From NCBI GenBank assembly GCA_950295325.1, contig OX485803.1, positions 32,791,554 to 32,855,553 on the forward strand: a DNA stretch of 64,000 nt, given 5' to 3'. Below the pieces are notes generated by a model. That model saw nothing but the letters and a program-made list of their open reading frames with translations. It made no database searches and was not told the origin of the DNA. The position numbers were made by a program, and so were the translations under genes. The stretch is from Polytrichum commune. Taxonomy: Eukaryota > Streptophyta > Polytrichopsida > Polytrichales > Polytrichaceae. Shown piece after piece: positions 31,289 through 44,794 of this stretch (its first letter is position 1; the number at the start of each line of letters is the position of its first letter).

Positions 31289-32880
31289 CTATCTAAAATT
31301 TGTTGAAGATCTATACGATAAAATTACATAAAATTGATGGTCAATTCTCTTTGCGTGGATAAAAAAAACACCATGAAGTTGGTGGAAGTGCTCTCCACTT
31401 GGATGAATGAGTGGTTATGGCTTTGAGATTGGATGAGAAAGAGAGGCTTTTTCAGATGAGCTGACGATCCACGAGGTCAGGTCCTCTCCCCAGGACACCT
31501 TGTGAGTCGAGATTCTGGGCGATCGAGCCGCCCAGCTTAGCTTAGTTGTCTGTGCTCCACCTTGGTGTTCCAAAGGAATCCAAGGGTGTTCTGTCATAAG
31601 CTCATGGCTCCTGGTATTATATTGCAGTCCCTAGCTAAGTTACGTCATTCAGGTGAGCCTGATAGATTGTCACAGCACTGTCCTTCTGCAACAGAATTGT
31701 TTGTCCTAATGCATGCATGCGCACACGTGCGGCCTGGGTGATGCCTTTAGCCTTCACATCAACCAAAAGTTATAATGCATGGCATGGCATGGCATCGTAG
31801 TGTAAGTTAGGTGGCCCTGTAGATTGGGGAAGTGGATTGAGAGCTCTTTTATAATGACAATCATATCTGATAACCCTAGTCAGAAGACAAACTCTACCTC
31901 ACTCAAAGGAACTGACTTCGTCGCAACTGTACGTAGAGTAGCTCAGCCATGCTGCATGGTATAAGTTATTCCTTTTCTTGAAGGCCCCCATATTCTCGAC
32001 ATCAGAATATCCTCTTCACCTCCTCCATGCTGAAGTTTCTTATTACTTAATTGGCAACATTTTACTTCCAACTGCACCCAATGCTGCAGGCTCAGGCTCA
32101 CCTCCAAAAGCAGTACATACAATAGCCCATCACATGAGCGCCGGAGACTGGCTCTACCAACAACTTCTTTAGAGTCACATAGATTTTATCGTGTCCAAGT
32201 TCTGTTATGCATATTTCGAAACTAGGAATGCAACTTCAAATTTTTTACAGGTTTTCACCCTACTCGTGGCTGCTCTTATATATGTAAATGAGTTGGGCCG
32301 TGGTGGGATAAATGCTTACTGACATGAGTTAGCGTTCCCATTCTGCAAATTGAATCACACTTGAAGTACATCACTGGGTTATGCTCTACCTCAAATTATT
32401 GGCTGTCAGCTTCAGGTGTGGAATGGGGTTGGTGGGGGGGGGGGGGTGCAATCTACAGTGTCCACAGATTTCTGAGACTGTTAATCCATATCTCTCACAA
32501 CATTAATTACATGTAACCTTGATTATGAACATGACTGCGGAGGCCTGCATCGACTTATAAGCAGCTAAGACAGCAAGCTAGCTAGGTGAAGAGGCCTTAT
32601 TCACTCAGTCATGGCACTTAATTAACCTATAAGTCTCTGAGTAACTTAGTTAATTAAGCAGGTGTTGCAGTACAGACAGACAGGTGATGATGAGGGTGGC
32701 CACAGACTGCATGACCTTGTACTTTGGCTCGTGTGTTGATGAAATTGGGAATTCAATGCGTGGTTGGGCCCTTTCCAAATATCCAACTACCATACCTTAA
32801 CACTTGTAACCAAGAATAGAAGTCAGAAATAGAACAGAAGTCAGAGTCTACGAGCCAGACGACTGCACGCGCTTAACACT
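31289..32880. other. Intergenic, no gene supported
   Basis: Holds a GCATG pentamer run (31779-31793) and an 18-base G-rich run (about 32430-32448). The stretch 31440-31600 is less AT-rich than its surroundings but gives no recognisable protein. Confidence 0.4.
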
Positions 32881-32882
32881 TG

Positions 32883-33486
32883 TAACCAAGCAACAGATCC
32901 GATGTTGCAGTCCAGCATTGGACTGGTGTCACTTTTTTGCACACACCACTTGGGTATATTTAATGAGGATTTTACAAATTTTTGGTATCAGCAGGGTATA
33001 TGTAACTTACTTGAAGGCACTTTTGTTTTGATACCATTTAGGTCTCTCTCTATATATCATATAGATACCTTCACACACAGATTTAATTACTTTAGTAATG
33101 AACATGGTATTAGGATGTTATTGAGCAAAAAAAAAAAGACCCGGGTCCAAAATATCATCATACATCTTATCACTCGTTACAAAATTCAAAGTAGAGCAAG
33201 ATTGCACATGCCTATCACTTGAAACTAAACCAATAGATCCAGTGTAGTGTCCCACTCCAGTATTGGACTTGGTATGCCTATTTTGGTTAACACCACACGG
33301 GTAAATATGATGAGGTTTAAATAAATTTTTATAACCAAGTATTTGAAGATCAATTAGTTGTCGATACTTATTCAAGTCTATAAAACCATACGAGAGCCAT
33401 CCATATCTAGGTATGATTACATTAGTGCGAACATGATATTAGGAATTTATAATAGTATTGACCAAAGAGCAACTTGGGTCTACAAG
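32883..33486 (+). repeat. Two-unit tandem repeat, ~335-bp period
   Basis: Unit 1 (32883-33155) and unit 2 (33222-33486) share ACCAA-CA-AGATCC, CAGTATTGGACT (CAGCATTGGACT in unit 1), GGGTAAATATGATGAGG (GGGTATATTTAATGAGG), GAACATGATATTAGGA, and a GACC-CTTGGGTCTA-like end. Diverged, non-coding. Confidence 0.75.
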
Positions 33487-35642
33487 GATTCTCTCATGGC
33501 TAATGATTGCGCCACTCATGTAAAGGGGGTTTAGTAAAACCTACCCCTATAGGTCAATGGTTATTCATCCGGGCTTAATCTTACTACACTATATATGTGA
33601 TGTAACGTGGTTCACACTATCTATCATCGAACCAAATGAATGAATCACCTTGCAATCATTGGGAGACAACTAAAAGAGGTGGCATGGGATCTTTTGTTGC
33701 TACGTGACAAGTCATGCACCTCAATGCAATCAATATGAACACATCAATTATTAATGCCACACTAAATCAAGCATGGAATGTAGACTAATTTAGAATCTTT
33801 GATGTTGATTTTGGGGTCAAATTGCTAAGAAAAAGACTTCAAAATATATGAAATATCAAGCGTTCTCAACTTCAACTTACATCATGTGTGGCACAAATCC
33901 TCAAATCCTTGAGTCTTTATTCTTGACCAATTTTTTGTCTTGTGATATCCAAACAAGTATCATTGTCCGACCTCTATTACAAAGATTTGGATGTTGGTCG
34001 GAAAGCTTCATATTTGACAACGATATTGATATTGTGTATTAATAGTATTTATTCACATGTATGCCAATCCAACAATATTGGTCCCGTTGTCTCATCACTA
34101 TCCATGTCTCATCACTATCCATCTTTGACCATTTTGGTGATCTCGCTTGATCAGAACCTAAATTTTGACAAGGTTGAGATTGGACCATAACTCTAGGTCT
34201 AGTGTATGTTCGAGTACAAAAGTTCCTTGGATCTTTCTTTCCATTTACACTGCCAATATGTCTGCATATTTGATGTTAGTGTTTGCTTGCAGCCAATGAT
34301 CTCCATCCATAAGTTTCACGATGTTGCCCAATTGACAATCGGTAGGTACATGAGGTAAGGTGCCTACGGGTCTAAGGTAAGTTGCCCTACTCTACAAGGT
34401 TGCTTCATGAGTAATTTATTTTAGCATGTAAAGACTTTAGAATTACACATTTCTTTCAAAAAGAAACATTTGTTGTAAACTAAAAAAATATTGAGCATAA
34501 GTCAATTCATTTTGTATCAATATGGAAATGATGTGCATTAGTTATGAATTTCTTTCATGTCTCCTTCTACTTGGCTTGAGAGAAAGCTCCTACTGTCCTT
34601 CTTTTTTAATACATCTTGAATGCTTCCATCTCCAGTTGTTGTATCTCAACTATGATGACAAATACCTCAACCTTGAGAAAATATGCTAAAGGATTCTTGC
34701 GCAAATCGGGTTAGAGAACCCCAACTTCAACACCGATAGGAATAAGATGGGCACTACAACATATTGTAGCAAACAACCTGGATTCTTCCACGAAAATTAT
34801 AGGGACCCGAGCAATTCATGAGCCGCTTTGACCATTCGCTGCAATCAAGCTCCTAAATTTTGTTGGCAAGTTCCCTCTTGATTGCATGTGACTCTTATTC
34901 ATGTTGTACATAAAATTACAAGTCCTAACTTCATATGAGAGGTCTTGACGATCCTCAAAACATCATGAAAATTGGCTTATTCCTTAGAAACCTTCATCTT
35001 AAAATGGATGTTGTGTTCATCCAAGAATGCAATTTAAGTGGTCAAAGCATCCTTAATTTTGGTAGCCAATTATAACTAGAATTTAAGTAAATTTGTATAA
35101 AAGCATTGTCCAAAATAATAGATGATGATTACATTGGTTGACAAAAAAACGTTTCCAAGCAAACAAAGGAATAACGTACAACATGTGAATGTGGGCAAAC
35201 AACTAATTGGAGTATAATTGACAATTCGCTGGCATTCCTATCAACAACATTATTGATACGCACCTTACAAGCCACCCTAGTGAATGTCAATGTGTACCAT
35301 GAGGAGATTATATCATATTTGTGCCATTGAGTATTGTGTAATGATTATTAGCTTTATTATAGTTGTACATTTGATTGGGCATAACTATATTGGCCAACTT
35401 GCCAACACAACCCATCTACATACAATATTACGTACCACAATAGCAAACACATGCATATGTAACCGTCCTATATATATTCACTACATTGACTAACATACAT
35501 CAATATTCTTTATCATTGCATCCATCAATAGGATGTTTCATTGCTCATCATTGAGGTTTTTCTTATTCAAGGGGGCCACAATCCCCTTTGGAAACCAACC
35601 AACAACCTCTTTCCCACTTGGCTTTCAAGGAACATGCACTTG
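33487..35642. other. Intergenic, no gene supported
   Basis: AT-rich. A short CTCATCACTATCCATGT tandem duplication lies at 34091-34124. No RNA gene or shared repeat was found. Confidence 0.4.
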
Positions 35643-37700
35643 CTAGATAATGGCCACTGATTCCCTCTTGTGTGTCTCTAGAATTGTTTTCATCCCCAAC
35701 ATATATGTCACAATGTGGCTATCAAAATTGTTATGCAAGAATGACTTGTGGTCACCACAAAAATAGGCACGTGCACAATGTTGAAAGGAATATTCAACAA
35801 GTTCTTGCATGGACTTTCCACCATGATAGTAATTTGGCCATGTGCCCCTATATTTGGTTGAATACAACTTCCAAGTCTTTAAACCAAAAAGTTTACATCC
35901 TTATACTTAGACACTTCACAATGTTCTTGGGAGAATGTGATAGGTAGATTCTTGTGGCATGACATATTGCCACTAGCATGCTTTGAAAGTGTGTCAAAAA
36001 TATTATTTTTCCTCTCGCTTACAACAACCCAAAGAATAACCACAAAATCTCATAGCATATTGTGGAAGAATTATTATACACTTGGGTTTGTAAACTTTTA
36101 ATGGAATCATAATGTTTCTTCCCACCACCTTGCACAATGGGGGTTTCCTCAAAAGAATCCCAATAAAATTGAGTACCAAATAGTACCCTTGGGTTTTGTG
36201 GGGTGGCATGTAGTCTAAAATTTTGACTTTCCATTTTGTAACCTTAGTATTTGAGTGTTTGCACATCAATTCCACATGACAGTTGATATAACACCTAGGA
36301 ATTTAAATGACCATCACACCTTCACATCATCATCAACTTGAGAAACACATCCAAACTTGGGAATGTGGCCAAAAACACAACCGTGACACCTTGAACAAAA
36401 TTTAATATTTGTAAACGTGATATGCTTCACAACATCCACTTGGTAAATGCAACCAAACTTGGGAAAGTGGCTAAAAACGCAACCATGACACATTGAACAA
36501 AATTTAATATTTACAGTTGTGATGTGCCACATATTCCAAATACAAATTTGTTGAGAATATTGATTGAAAATAAAAAATTACACTAATCATTGTCAATGGG
36601 TGTCTCACAATGCACCCACTTAGCCTCAACCATCTAAAGTCTCTAAGAAATGGTGGTTTTCATGCTCATGTAACTTACACTCAATAAATAAGCATGTAAC
36701 TAAACATAAATAAAATCCTTTGTTTCACTTCTTCTTTGTCCTTATCCCCACCCAACCTCGACTTGCAGGTCTCGAGGCACCCTTCCCCTCCTTTTGTGCC
36801 ACCTAGAGCACATGCCTCCACATGTGCACTAGTACCACTTGGAGCAACATCTTCAAGTGCTTTCAACTTGACCATCTTGCCACGTGTCTTGGCTCCAAGA
36901 GTCGCAATTCATTAGTTCCAAAGTAAGCTAGATTAATCATACACTTAAAGTGAATAAGACTTCATGTCAATTACTAACACATGGAGTGAAGAACGTATTT
37001 CAATCACATTCGTACATGATATGTTCTCATATGTTGTTGCATCAAGGTCATCTTTGGATACCGATGATTAATGAACATCCACAACATGCACTTTATTTTC
37101 CATCGCATTGTTAGCTCCATGGTCGATGTTGGGTGTGGGTGCAAGAGGGGTGCTGAACAATTTTGTTGGTGTCTTCGTCTATGGAGGCGACAACCCGCAC
37201 AACTCCCTTGGGAATCAAATATAAAATATGTATGGGGACATTGGTATTAACTTGAACACAATCCATCACACACCAAGGAGGATCATCGACGTCCGCCAAG
37301 TTCATAACCTCATTTGTATATGTTGCCATTGTTTTGTGGGATGGCATCAAGGGATTCTTAACCTCTCAACTACTTGAGAGCATGCGACATCTTCGGGTGG
37401 GTAGGTCGGGGGGTCATGACTATCAAACTTTCTCATATTTCTAGGTCTCAGATAAGGACAACACTCTTTGGATGAAGATTTTTCGGCCAACGCATGTATG
37501 GGTACATCAAGTGATCCAACAATGTATTAAACACGATGGCACGACCACTAGAGGAAGTGACAACCATTATAGGTTCATGATTGGAAATAGGCAAAGGGAT
37601 AATGAAACTAGCTCTATTCTTTTTGGATTTTTCAGCAAGGAAGGCCATCATGGACTTTGCATATTGTCGAGTGTTGGTGTTAGTTCTAACAATTTGCAAA
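35643..37700 (-). pseudogene. Possible decayed coding relic (minus strand)
   Basis: Several short frames on one strand, about 37699-37448, 37350-37111, 36875-36681, 36532-36314, 36275-36003 and 35867-35643, have protein-like composition rather than low-complexity runs. Examples are DDPPWCVMDCVQVNTNVPI and WPNYYHGGKSMQELVEYSFQ. No family is recognised and no splice chain joins them. A decayed transposon protein is the likeliest reading; chance remains possible. Confidence 0.2.
36314..36532 (-). repeat. 102-bp in-frame tandem duplication encoding CxxCHGC units
   Basis: Two direct units encode (on the minus strand) HIT-x3-NIKFCS-x-CHGCVF-x-H-x-PKFGC-x2-QVD with a 34-residue period. The frame is open through both units (72 codons). 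Divergence between units is low. Confidence 0.6.
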
Positions 37701-39519
37701 ACCTACGCTCCACTCCTCTGGGAGATCAAACAAAATCACCCATGAGAAAACAAAACATGTTAAGTTCAAAGACATTTAGATATTGTATCGATGGGCCAAG
37801 CAGATAGCCAACTATGAATACCCAAAATAAATAAAAATGACATATCGTTGATTACCGTACCTGCATGGCCAGTTCAGCAGAAAATAAGTCATTTTGTGAG
37901 GTGCCGAAATATGTGATAAATACAAGGCCTCACTGCCCAAAGTTGATGAAATTCATGGATGAATTGCCGAAATAGATGAAATCAGCACTGTTCATGGGTA
38001 CTGTTCATGGGTGTCGAATAATGATTAAAATATTGTTGTAACTGCATAATGACCTTGCAGTAATTAAAATAATTATTCGGCACTTAAGTGCTGAATTGGC
38101 CATGCAGGTACGGTATTGTGATTCACCAACACTATGTTGAATACGTTGTTGCCCCCTCCCCCCCAAACGTTGATCATTGTGGACTCGAATTCAGAACAAG
38201 TTTGAGGAGTTTGCCAAAGGGCGTCCGTATTCACAACAAGACATGTATTCCAGTGAGATGAAAAAATGTCTTTTAAAAATAGACAACATTCTAGATTCAA
38301 TGGTTAACACATTTGAGAGGGCCTATGTGGTCAATTGCGAACTATGTACATGCCGTAAACTAAGTTGATACTAGTAGGCTACACAACAACAAACGAGAAG
38401 ACTATGCTTGGGACATACAACATGGCAGCACCCTTCGGCACCCATGGTGTGCTAGAAACCACAAGATTTCTTTTTTCGAACGAAGACATGGGAGCCAAGC
38501 AAGTCAGTTATGAAGGATAGAGTGATACAATTTACGCCGGAATGGCACATAGGAACCATATTCTGAAATTCGCAAGCTTCAGAAGTGTAGAAAACCAAAC
38601 AACACTTGAGATTGACTTTTGTTAGGATTTGGTGTGCCAGTGAGTTGCTACTCACGTGACTTGGAAGCTCTTGAGAACTAAACTGCTGTTGGGAGCTCTT
38701 GCCTTGTTGGTCGCATGATTTCACTCCAACTCTTTCCCAAGAATGTAAATGCCAATTTGATCCAACGGTTAAAACTTGTCTGTGGAGTAGGAAGTGCCCA
38801 CACCACGGCATTACGGTCACCTGAATTCTGAGAAACAAATGCACTTCCCCAATCCTTCACCGACAGCGTCAACTCATGAATCTCAGTTTCGCATAACGCA
38901 TTCTATATGGTAATTGTGAGCTTGTGAGCCTAGAAGCGGCATCAATGCCGCTGACGCCACTAAGTTCCAACTTAAACTTACTTTACACTCCCTCCCTCTA
39001 TATATGGCGGCATGGCGAGAACACCAAGCAGGTGGGGCTGCAGGGAAGCCTGGTGGCATGGTGGCCAGTCGCGGGGCCTGCTGCAATAAGAACGGCCCTC
39101 CTGCCCATGTCAGCGCTCTTCTTCTCCTGATTCCCTAACTCCTTATCTTCCCTGGCCTTTGCAGTGCATTTCTCCCTATATTTGCACGATGCACTGAGCC
39201 GCCCCCCTTGACAGGATTTGGTGCGGTTGGCCAGCCTCGCACAGGAGTATATATATAAGCAAGATGCTAGAGAGTGCCAAACAAAAGCTCGGAATGAGGT
39301 TATATAAAGCTCCCTCCACCTCAATCAGGGCCCTGATTGTAGGGAGGACTGGGCCCCTCGCCAGCTCACCCTTGTTCTATGTATGGGGAGCAGCTTGTCC
39401 AAGTTATAGCCATTCGGACAATTTCGGAGATGTACTCTGAGGCGCTGGATTCTAGTGGTGACTACATGTTGCTTATGATGTGTCATCGTATTATTATATA
39501 CAAGGGAAGCACTTAGCTA
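37701..39519. other. Intergenic with a short repeat-L fragment
   Basis: TTGTTAGGATTTGGTGTGCC at 38620-38640 is the inverse of blocks at 51205-51240 and 60992-61020. A related GACAGGATTTGGTGCGG lies near 39210. TATA-like ATATATATAAG occurs at 39248-39258 without a supported gene nearby. Small frames at 38452-39324 are not convincing. Confidence 0.4.
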
Positions 39520-40005
39520 GGGCCACTTCACACACGAGCCAAGAGCCGAGACCATGCAATTGTTAAAGCCCAAAAGAAAGTGTCCAAAGGCCGACCCAAC
39601 ACACCTCCAAAATCATGTACTGTGGTTACGGACCCTCAAGTGTAGTGTGAAGTCATATGTGACTAGCCTCTCAACCAAATGCTATTTCAATGAATTTCTA
39701 TTCATGTGGGTCCTCACTCATGATAAAATAGAATAAATCAACGGTTGTGAGTGTTCGGAATGCCATGGTCTCCCTGTTTTGTGTTAGGCCTATCTCCAAG
39801 AGGTGGTTTTTGAAAATAATCCAAGTGATCCATTCGATGCCATGCAGGAATCCATGTAGACTTCACATCCATCTTGCATTCATATACTCCGTTGGTCCCT
39901 CAAGCGTAGTGTGAAGCGAACTTGGACCGGCTCCGCCTTTTCCACCAATGAGAGTGCTTGAAGTGTAACGGTCACAAGCTCTCAGTCTCGTGTGTGAAGT
40001 GGCCC
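39520..40005. mobile_element. MITE with GGGCCACTTCACAC ends, copy 3 (long form)
   Basis: Termini GGGCCACTTCACACACGAG (39520) and its exact inverse (ending 40005) are flanked by TA on both sides. The 486-bp length is about twice that of the other copies. Two internal TGTAGTGTGAAG / CGTAGTGTGAAG sites suggest internal duplication. There is no transposase. Confidence 0.85.
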
Positions 40006-40339
40006 TAAGAGGTTGTTTACATCATGGGCCATGAAGTTGTCCCATGTTAGAGGACATTTTCCCATTGTCACACCTCATGGTAGCACTTCCATGGTCTAAT
40101 TTTCAAAAAATGGCGTCCTTGAAGTCTTTGGGCCCTTGACCAGATGTAAACCGAACATGGACCAAGAGAAGTGACCATGCGCCATAAAGTGGATGTACTT
40201 GTTTTTTTATATGTGTCCAAAAATGTTAATTTTGGGAATTCTCTTCATGTTTGACCTTCTCCCCTTCGACATATCTATAATTAATGCATAGCCACAATTT
40301 TGCATGGACAAGTGTAAGCGCAATTTTTACACCACAATG

Positions 40340-40343
40340 TGTG

Positions 40344-40397
<54 letters not shown>

Positions 40398-40400
40398 TAC
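40340..40400. repeat. Compound (TG/TA/CA)n microsatellite
   Basis: Short TG and CA runs flank a TA run of about twenty units, so the whole tract is nearly self-complementary. Frames through it are artefacts. Confidence 0.97.
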
Positions 40401-40954
40401 ATAATGCCTCAAAGCTTAACATATTTGCTCTTCAAACAAAATTTTGGTTCATCACTATGTCACAAGATCATTTCATAACTTTGATATTCTTGATTCAAGT
40501 ATTGTTCAATGCCATTTCTGAGCTCCCAGACGTTACATTTAAGAATGTTGGTTCTTATTCCAACTTACAATAACACAACTAGCATAACAAGTCCCATATC
40601 ACATGTCATGTGCAATTGAGAAACTACAAATCTACCATTTTGGTATTATTTAAAAAAATTGAATTGTGATTGATGTGTGCTTTGGAAATCATATGCTAGT
40701 ACTGACTAAAAGCTTCAAGATGGCATCAAGCAGGTGCCCTTCAGCTTTCACTGCATTGAACCAATGCAAAATTGGCTACACTTTTGAATGAAGAGAGGAT
40801 ACCCATTGAGAGAATGTCAATCAAAATTCAAACTTTGAATAATAAGAGCATATGTAATTAGAGCGACCTTCATGGAAAGTGTAGTTTTCCCAATGGCACT
40901 GAACCATTTCTATGTAAAGTATATGGTTTCAATCACATCCAGTGAGATTTTATG
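40401..40954. other. Intergenic, no gene seen
   Basis: AT-rich without recognisable features. Confidence 0.45.
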
Positions 40955-41155
40955 GGTCTATTCAGTCAATATCCTAGTGTTTCCAAGTCCAACTGGTTAC
41001 ATGTTGACAACTTTCAGTTTTTCTTTGTTAAAACTGGGATATATTCTTTAAATTCCTCTAAAATGATCATGAAGTCTTGAACTTCAACCGATCATATTTC
41101 AAACTCAACCGGTTCATGTGTAACTAGTAGCCGGTTCTCCCCGTTTATTGATCAC
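40955..41155 (-). repeat. Dispersed repeat A, copy 6
   Basis: A reversed full-length copy: CAATATCCTAGTGTTTCCAA, AACTGGTTACATGTTGACAA, CTTGAACTTCAACCGATCA, and the terminal AGCCGGTTCTCCCCGTTTAT. Confidence 0.85.
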
Positions 41156-43244
41156 ATTATAAAAGCACAACCAAGGAAGTTACGTTAATGAACCTGGGCC
41201 AATCGGAGGAGAACTTGTCTGTAATTTTTTGAAAGAATTAAGAGAGCTCTCCACCCTCCTCGTAGTTTTGTAGTGGATACAAATTAACCACACAACTACG
41301 GTAGGTGGCAAGCAGGTTTGACGCAAATAAACTTAAATTTTGAGCAAAGTGGCATGTGCCATGCTTCTATTAGTCGGAACCTCTACAAAATTTGATGTCT
41401 CACCTCAAAAAAATGGCATTTCATGACCAAAGTGCCAGACATGCTTATCATATACGGTGTTGCCCAAAAGTTTATATTTTCTCTCCTACTCTTTTAATCT
41501 GTAGTTATACCACATTTCTATTAAACTTAAGGGAACCATGGTCTCGTATTATCCATATTTATGGCTAGGGATTCGTGGTGTCTATATAAAACTCAACCTT
41601 TGCAAAGGTGAAAATGCACCAGTTGTGTTATAACCAATGAATGATTATTTTAAGACAAATTGACTCCAAAAATAGAGTCAAAGGACCCTAAATTAGTCTA
41701 ATGGTGTTCAATTGAAATGAATTGATCCTCAATCTTGTAGGGGACCCTTCTTTAATGGAGACCCTTCATCCATGATGGATGAGTACACGTAGATACCACA
41801 AATGCCAAGCCTATATTGATAGATTTATAGTTTATTTTTGTACGTTGTCGTATGCCAAGGAGGATTAGAAACATACTCTTACTCGACGTTAATGATCAAA
41901 TTACAACGTACGTATTTGCATCCATGGACACCTATGAATTTGAACTTAACAGCCAAATATTCAACCAATTCAAAAAGTGTACTTGAAGATTAAGTCTATT
42001 TTTGGAAATGAAGCTCTGTGGTTCAAATACGTATTTTTGTGCATGGAGAGGCCTAGTTTGGCCCTCTTGGATGCTTGAGGGTTAAAGTATATAAGCATAC
42101 CATACCATATTGAGGTCCCCCTGTGTGGATCAACGGATTGGTGTGGAAATATATATTTTGTCGGAAAAATGAGGTCCCGATGGTGTTCAACACCTCAAAT
42201 TTTATTCTTGAGAACTTCATGAAATTTGCAAGTGGCGTGTTGTTGCCACCCCAAGCTCAAAGACTTGATGTATGTGTGGCCTCCTACCCAGTTTAGGGTT
42301 TAGGGAACATAATACAATACTCAAATAACTCAAGTAACTGGGGATCAAAGTGGGTGAAAACATCATAGGCACATGCTCACTACATTAAATAATCATGTCA
42401 TCATGGGTGAAAAATTAGTGTGGAAATAATTAATGTGGGCCATATTAATTTTGTAGTCAAGGTGCTATAAACATGGTTCCAAGACCTTGGGTATCCCCCT
42501 AAGTCTTCATGAAGACTTTCGACCAACACATTGAACATTAGTTATAGGACAAAAGTAGCACAATGTTAGATAATCACCCACGTTCATTTTCTAGAAATAA
42601 TAATTATTGTGGCCCCTGCTATTTTTCTACTAAAAATTTAGTGTGGGTTGGAAATTAACGTGGCCCACGTTAATACTTAGTATAAGAATTAGCATGGGTT
42701 CTAAAAAATTATCGTGGCATGTAGTAATAGGATTATTTAGTGTAGCATTCCATAGGCCAACTAGGTCATGGTAAATGGATCCAACATTGAAGATTGCATG
42801 TTGCACCATTGTTAAAGCAATTGATGGCATTATCAAACAACCAAGCCCACCGTTGCCATGTACATGAAGGTTATTCGGCCTTCAACTAGCGTAGAGTCCA
42901 CATATAAAGCATAGCGGGGCTAACATGAGTTGTTAGTCCTATCTACAAACCTTTAATGTTGTTGTAATTGGACTCAACACATGTAAGTGGGGTTATGTCC
43001 TAATGACCGCCCATGTGAAATGGGAAGTGTGTTTTAGGACCACTCTTTCTAGTAGTGTTGGTCCCTAGTTGACTATTGTAGGAACCGGGTGGGTAAGCTA
43101 AGCCTTGGGATGGGGTCTAGTTACTCACAACTAGGTCTTTGAAATGCCTTAATGTTACCAAATTCAACATTGGATTTCATATTCCAAGATGGGTACAAAT
43201 CGTTGGATACTCCAAGTCCACAAAAGTATGGACAAGTGTTGAAA
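41156..43244. other. Intergenic with GTGGGTT/GTGGCCCACG repeats
   Basis: Between 42410 and 42740 short blocks such as AATTAATGTGGGCCATATTAA, GTGTGGGTTGGAAATTAACG and GTGGCCCACGTTAATA recur. Related blocks are at 56450-56515. They may be worn MITE arms. No gene was found. Confidence 0.4.
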
Positions 43245-43510
43245 GAAAGAATGAAAGAAAGACAACTACAATGCTACCACCGGCGTGAATTATGGTGTTG
43301 CTTCTTTTTGAGTTGATTAAGTCTATATGTAATCATGAAATGGCCCTTAAAAGAATTAGAGCCCCCTCCCCCCCCCCCCCCCTCACCCCCCTGCGGCAAG
43401 CCACCAAGTTCCCACTTAATTGGTTGAAAATATTCAAATCATCAAGTTACTCCCACTATGATTGGGTGGACCATAAGTGGCCAGGTGCACTGGAAATAGA
43501 TTGCTAGGTG
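43245..43510. repeat. Dispersed repeat K, copy 2
   Basis: Shares CCACCGGCGTGAATTATGG and ATTGGGTGGACCATAAGTGG with GGTGCACTGGAAAT in the same order as 26925-27605, with a shorter middle and a C run at 43371-43382. The 5S-like block seen after copy 1 is not recognisable here. Confidence 0.6.
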
Positions 43511-44794
43511 TCCAATCAAAGAGAGTGATTGTACATAAGGCCCACAACTCTTGGTGAATGCCCTCATAGTGTTAAAGGTCAATGCGTTCATAGCATGCAA
43601 TAAGCACATATCCATTGCAAGTCATAATTCTCAGGAACATGAACTAGAGGACCGGTCCTTCGTTTGTACTCAACTTACATGCCATCCTCCTCCTTTATGA
43701 AGGACCTTAGTGCCTTGCCTATTCCCAACTAAAAGTGTAGGTGAGATGGAGTGTCTTTTTACATCATATGGTTGTAGATAAGCCACATGTTCACATGAGA
43801 TGTGTCCAAGATGAAGACGAGCAATATCAAATGCCATCATTTCTGTGTCTTCACCTAACATTTAGAGCATCTTGGTTGATATGCCATACCAACACCCTCA
43901 TGAATGCAGTATATCATAGATGAATAGGTGAGGTCTTCATCTTATGTTGTATGAAACTCGATCTTCTAAGAACCGTCAACTTCTAGCAGGGGCTTGTGTG
44001 TGGACAAAATGCGCATTAATGTTTTGTTTATTTTTACCATTGTTATCATTTTCCGTGACTCATACATTCTCCATTCTAGTGCACCATGTTGTCGCTTTGC
44101 AAAACCCTTGGTGTTGGTAATGGCCTTAGGTCATCCTAACATGTTGCTCATGATAGTACTTGAAGCATAATTAGTCTTGGACTTCATGAATATGATTATC
44201 TCAATGTACTAAATAATATTCAGCTCAAGAATGTGTTTTCTCTCCTCAAGTTCTTCTACCAATTGCAATAGAAGTGGATGCCCTTGCTTGGCTTCACATT
44301 TCTTGGAATCCCTTTGACATTGGTTCATTCATGTTGGCGCATACATAAACATCATTTATGCTTTTGTCACACAACCATGATGTGTTTTGGTTGCTCGGAC
44401 CTCAAACACAACTTATGCATGTACGATTTGTCCAATCAGCTTTGCATAACTTCAACATAATTAATAAGAAATTATTACAAAATTGCACTTGCTTGGTAAG
44501 TATTACACTTCATCCATCAAACAAACACCGAGTTTCTTTGAATTTATCAAACATGGGAGATGTGTGATAGTTGCCTACATGTGTCCCATCCACAGGGTCT
44601 AAGTGTACCGAAATTGTCATGAAGTTTGAACTCATTGGACACCAAAGTATTGGTTCCTCATTGGGCCAACCAATTTGGTTCTTCTTCAGACTAATGCAAA
44701 TAGACAATAGCTCTTATACAACAATTGGGAACTACAGTATGTTTCCTGCCCCTCCCTTTAGTTTCTCCATGTAGTCTTTGCGCAAATGGTCCCA
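43511..44794. other. Intergenic, no gene seen
   Basis: Several short frames lie on both strands, none with family resemblance. Confidence 0.4.

Noticed and set aside
38452-39324. Minus-strand frames of 130 and 108 codons
   Set aside because: They overlap a repeat L fragment, lack any domain and have no splice partners.
39230-39330. TATA-like boxes suggesting a gene promoter
   Set aside because: No supported coding region follows on either strand, and AT-rich DNA yields such motifs freely.
40284-40573. Frames through the TA microsatellite
   Set aside because: Dinucleotide repeats are open in some frames by chance and give Tyr/Ile runs.
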